This document shows, piece by piece, positions 46,587 to 47,369 of a stretch of DNA of 47,369 bases. The translations under genes and the position numbers were made by a program. Positions within the stretch are counted from its first letter, which is position 1. Each line of letters opens with the position of its first letter. The notes under the pieces are model-generated. The model did no database searches and had not been told where the DNA came from. It saw only the letters and a program-made list of their open reading frames with translations. Source of the DNA: JAHITU01 sp043800905 (GTDB taxonomy: Bacteria; Patescibacteriota; Minisyncoccia; Phycocordibacterales; UBA12079); contig JAZDMO010000009.1 in assembly GCA_043800905.1 (NCBI GenBank), forward strand, positions 1 to 47,369. The letters run 5' to 3'.

Positions 46587-46799
46587 TTTTTTCTCCTTAA
46601 GAATTTTCATTCCATTTGGAGTAAGCTTAGCGTCCTCAAAAGCTTTGGTGATAATACCAAGTAAATCCTGAGCTTCAGGGTCCCAAAGACTCAGAGGCCC
46701 TTTTTTAGTAATCCCGAAATTCATTCCAATCGCCCACTGTTGATTAGGATTTTCGGAAAGCCTCCTGTAAATTTCTCGATCATTTATCTTGTCTGTCAT
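46557..46799 (-). CDS. Small unknown soluble protein
   Basis: 80 aa from ATG 46799 (MTDKINDREIYRRLSENPNQ), which has AAAAGGAGGGGGTGT in front; an upstream in-frame start at 46823 is less likely. Core WAIGMNFGITKKGPLSLWDP, DLLGIITKAFEDAKLTPNGM. Its last codons (KKMNSELVLLD) contain an internal ATG with its own Shine-Dalgarno, so the 3' end doubles as start region of the next gene. Not recognised. Overlaps the gene above by 20 bp. Confidence 0.75.
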   Translation of the reverse strand: MTDKINDREIYRRLSENPNQQWAIGMNFGITKKGPLSLWDPEAQDLLGIITKAFEDAKLTPNGMKILKEKKMNSELVLLD

Positions 46800-47007
46800 A
46801 CACCCCCTCCTTTTTTTCAGCAAAAGCTACAGTTATTTCCTGTCTACGCCTTTCACACACAGGTAAAAGCAACCCATCCAAATCACAAATATCTTTGTGG
46901 GGACAATTAAAATAATGTTTTATCCCTTCCACCAAAGAATCCAGAACTTCTCTTCCCACAATTATTTTTTGATAACCGAGGGGTTGGATAACAGTATTTT
47001 CATGCAT
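46780..47007 (-). CDS. Small unknown protein, first of the cluster
   Basis: 75 aa. ATG at 47007 with GGGAGGAGATTATT in front. Blocks YQKIIVGREVLDSLVEGIKH, YFNCPHKDICDLDGLLLPVC, ERRRQEITVAFAEKKEGVYD. Three cysteines (CPHKDIC and VC) with a His could bind a metal. No membrane segment. Ends with TGA overlapping the next gene. The three cluster genes all use TGA stops and strong ribosome sites, unlike their neighbours. Confidence 0.75.
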   Translation of the reverse strand: MHENTVIQPLGYQKIIVGREVLDSLVEGIKHYFNCPHKDICDLDGLLLPVCERRRQEITVAFAEKKEGVYDRQDK

Positions 47008-47138
47008 AATAATCTCCTCCCAATAATTTAAAGAGTCTTTTCAACCCCTTAGCCAATTTTAGTTTTAAACTTCAAAGAACAACTTTACTTACTGGAAATA
47101 TATCATAAGGCTAAAATAAAATCTATAAAACAAACCCC

Positions 47139-47335
47139 TACCGCCTTTCAGGCGGTAGTTTTGGTTCAGCTTAAAAGCTGTAATTATTTATTTCTAGACC
47201 TGCCTGCCGGCAGGCAGGCTCGCAATGGCGAACCGAAGGTTCGCCATTGCGAGGAGTATAAGTTTAAATAGGTACAGTTAACTGTACCTATTTAAACTTA
47301 TATGACGAAGCAATCTAACAACAAATGTTTAAACA
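47139..47335. repeat. Composite REP-like repeat cluster at the window end (fills 47008-47369)
   Basis: CTACCGCCTTTCAGGCGGTA hairpin, GTTTTGGTTCAGCTTAAAAG module, a 20-bp palindrome CCTGCCTGCCGGCAGGCAGG (47199-47218), CGCAATGGCGAACC hairpin, then ATAAGTTTAAATAGGTACAG with its complement, and TATGACGAAGCAATCTA at the right edge. Complete composite unit; no gene in the gap. Confidence 0.88.
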
Positions 47336-47369
47336 ATCACCAAAAGGCGAGGGTTTTGCTCCCAAAGAG

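Noticed and set aside
1..47369. tRNA or rRNA genes
   Set aside because: Looking for TTCRANNC arms with a matching acceptor and for rRNA-conserved words on both strands gave nothing convincing by eye.

Overview
The window is AT-rich and reads as chromosome of a Candidate Phyla Radiation bacterium (Patescibacteria), most likely a parcubacterium. Evidence: a ribosomal superoperon with no L30 gene between rpsE and rplO, many extended ribosomal proteins (S5, L7/L12, L22, S19), almost no Shine-Dalgarno sequences before housekeeping genes, tiny surface proteins of types common in that group, and GtrA/GT-C/O-antigen-ligase envelope genes. UGA is used as a stop (for example the genes ending at 13154 and 46557), so the code is standard code 11 rather than the UGA=Gly code of Gracilibacteria. 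No tRNA, rRNA or CRISPR array was found.

Layout. 1-5400: a small surface protein, a repeat cluster, then a minus-strand run of five secreted or membrane surface proteins (two Cys-repeat/Fn3 paralogues and a WxL-like pair around a DUF916-like protein). 5400-10160: gatB, obg, rpsG, rpsL, an M50 protease and rpmB. 10200-13600: envelope glycosylation genes. 13600-19430: a wHTH/Cas2-like regulator with a large palindromic operator, a ComEC-type hydrolase, two mosaic prepilin-like genes, CreD, a slipin and an MBL hydrolase. 19500-20650: infC-rpmI-rplT. 20970-23730: a tightly coupled accessory operon holding a cyclodipeptide synthase, a SET-domain protein, an ASCH protein, a GNAT acetyltransferase, a small unknown protein and a uridine-kinase-like P-loop kinase. 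23840-32100: secA, two small genes, murB, an O-antigen-ligase/TPR protein, a 6S-like RNA, two nucleoside diphosphate kinases and a RelBE-type toxin-antitoxin pair. 32270-42590: map, adk, secY and the spc/S10 ribosomal genes back to rpsS. 42700-47000: a TM-helix protein, a wHTH/nucleotidyltransferase-like protein, rplL, rplJ and a three-gene cluster of small unknown proteins.

Three things stand out. (1) At least fourteen genes, mostly ribosomal, are preceded by the same composite leader: a short AT-rich hairpin whose loop is usually AAAG/AGAG, followed by degenerate tandem words running right up to the start codon. The word sequence differs between leaders while the form is kept. (2) The cyclodipeptide synthase operon at 20974-23733 is an unusual natural-product or modification locus for such a reduced genome. 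(3) A 25-codon hydrophobic peptide gene with a canonical Shine-Dalgarno and its own terminator lies inside the spc operon on the opposite strand. REP-like palindromic repeats (GATTGCCACG...CGCAATGACG, with a 40-bp GC-rich unit) are scattered through the intergenic DNA, and their minimal palindromic cores also occur in frame inside murB and the ComEC-like gene.
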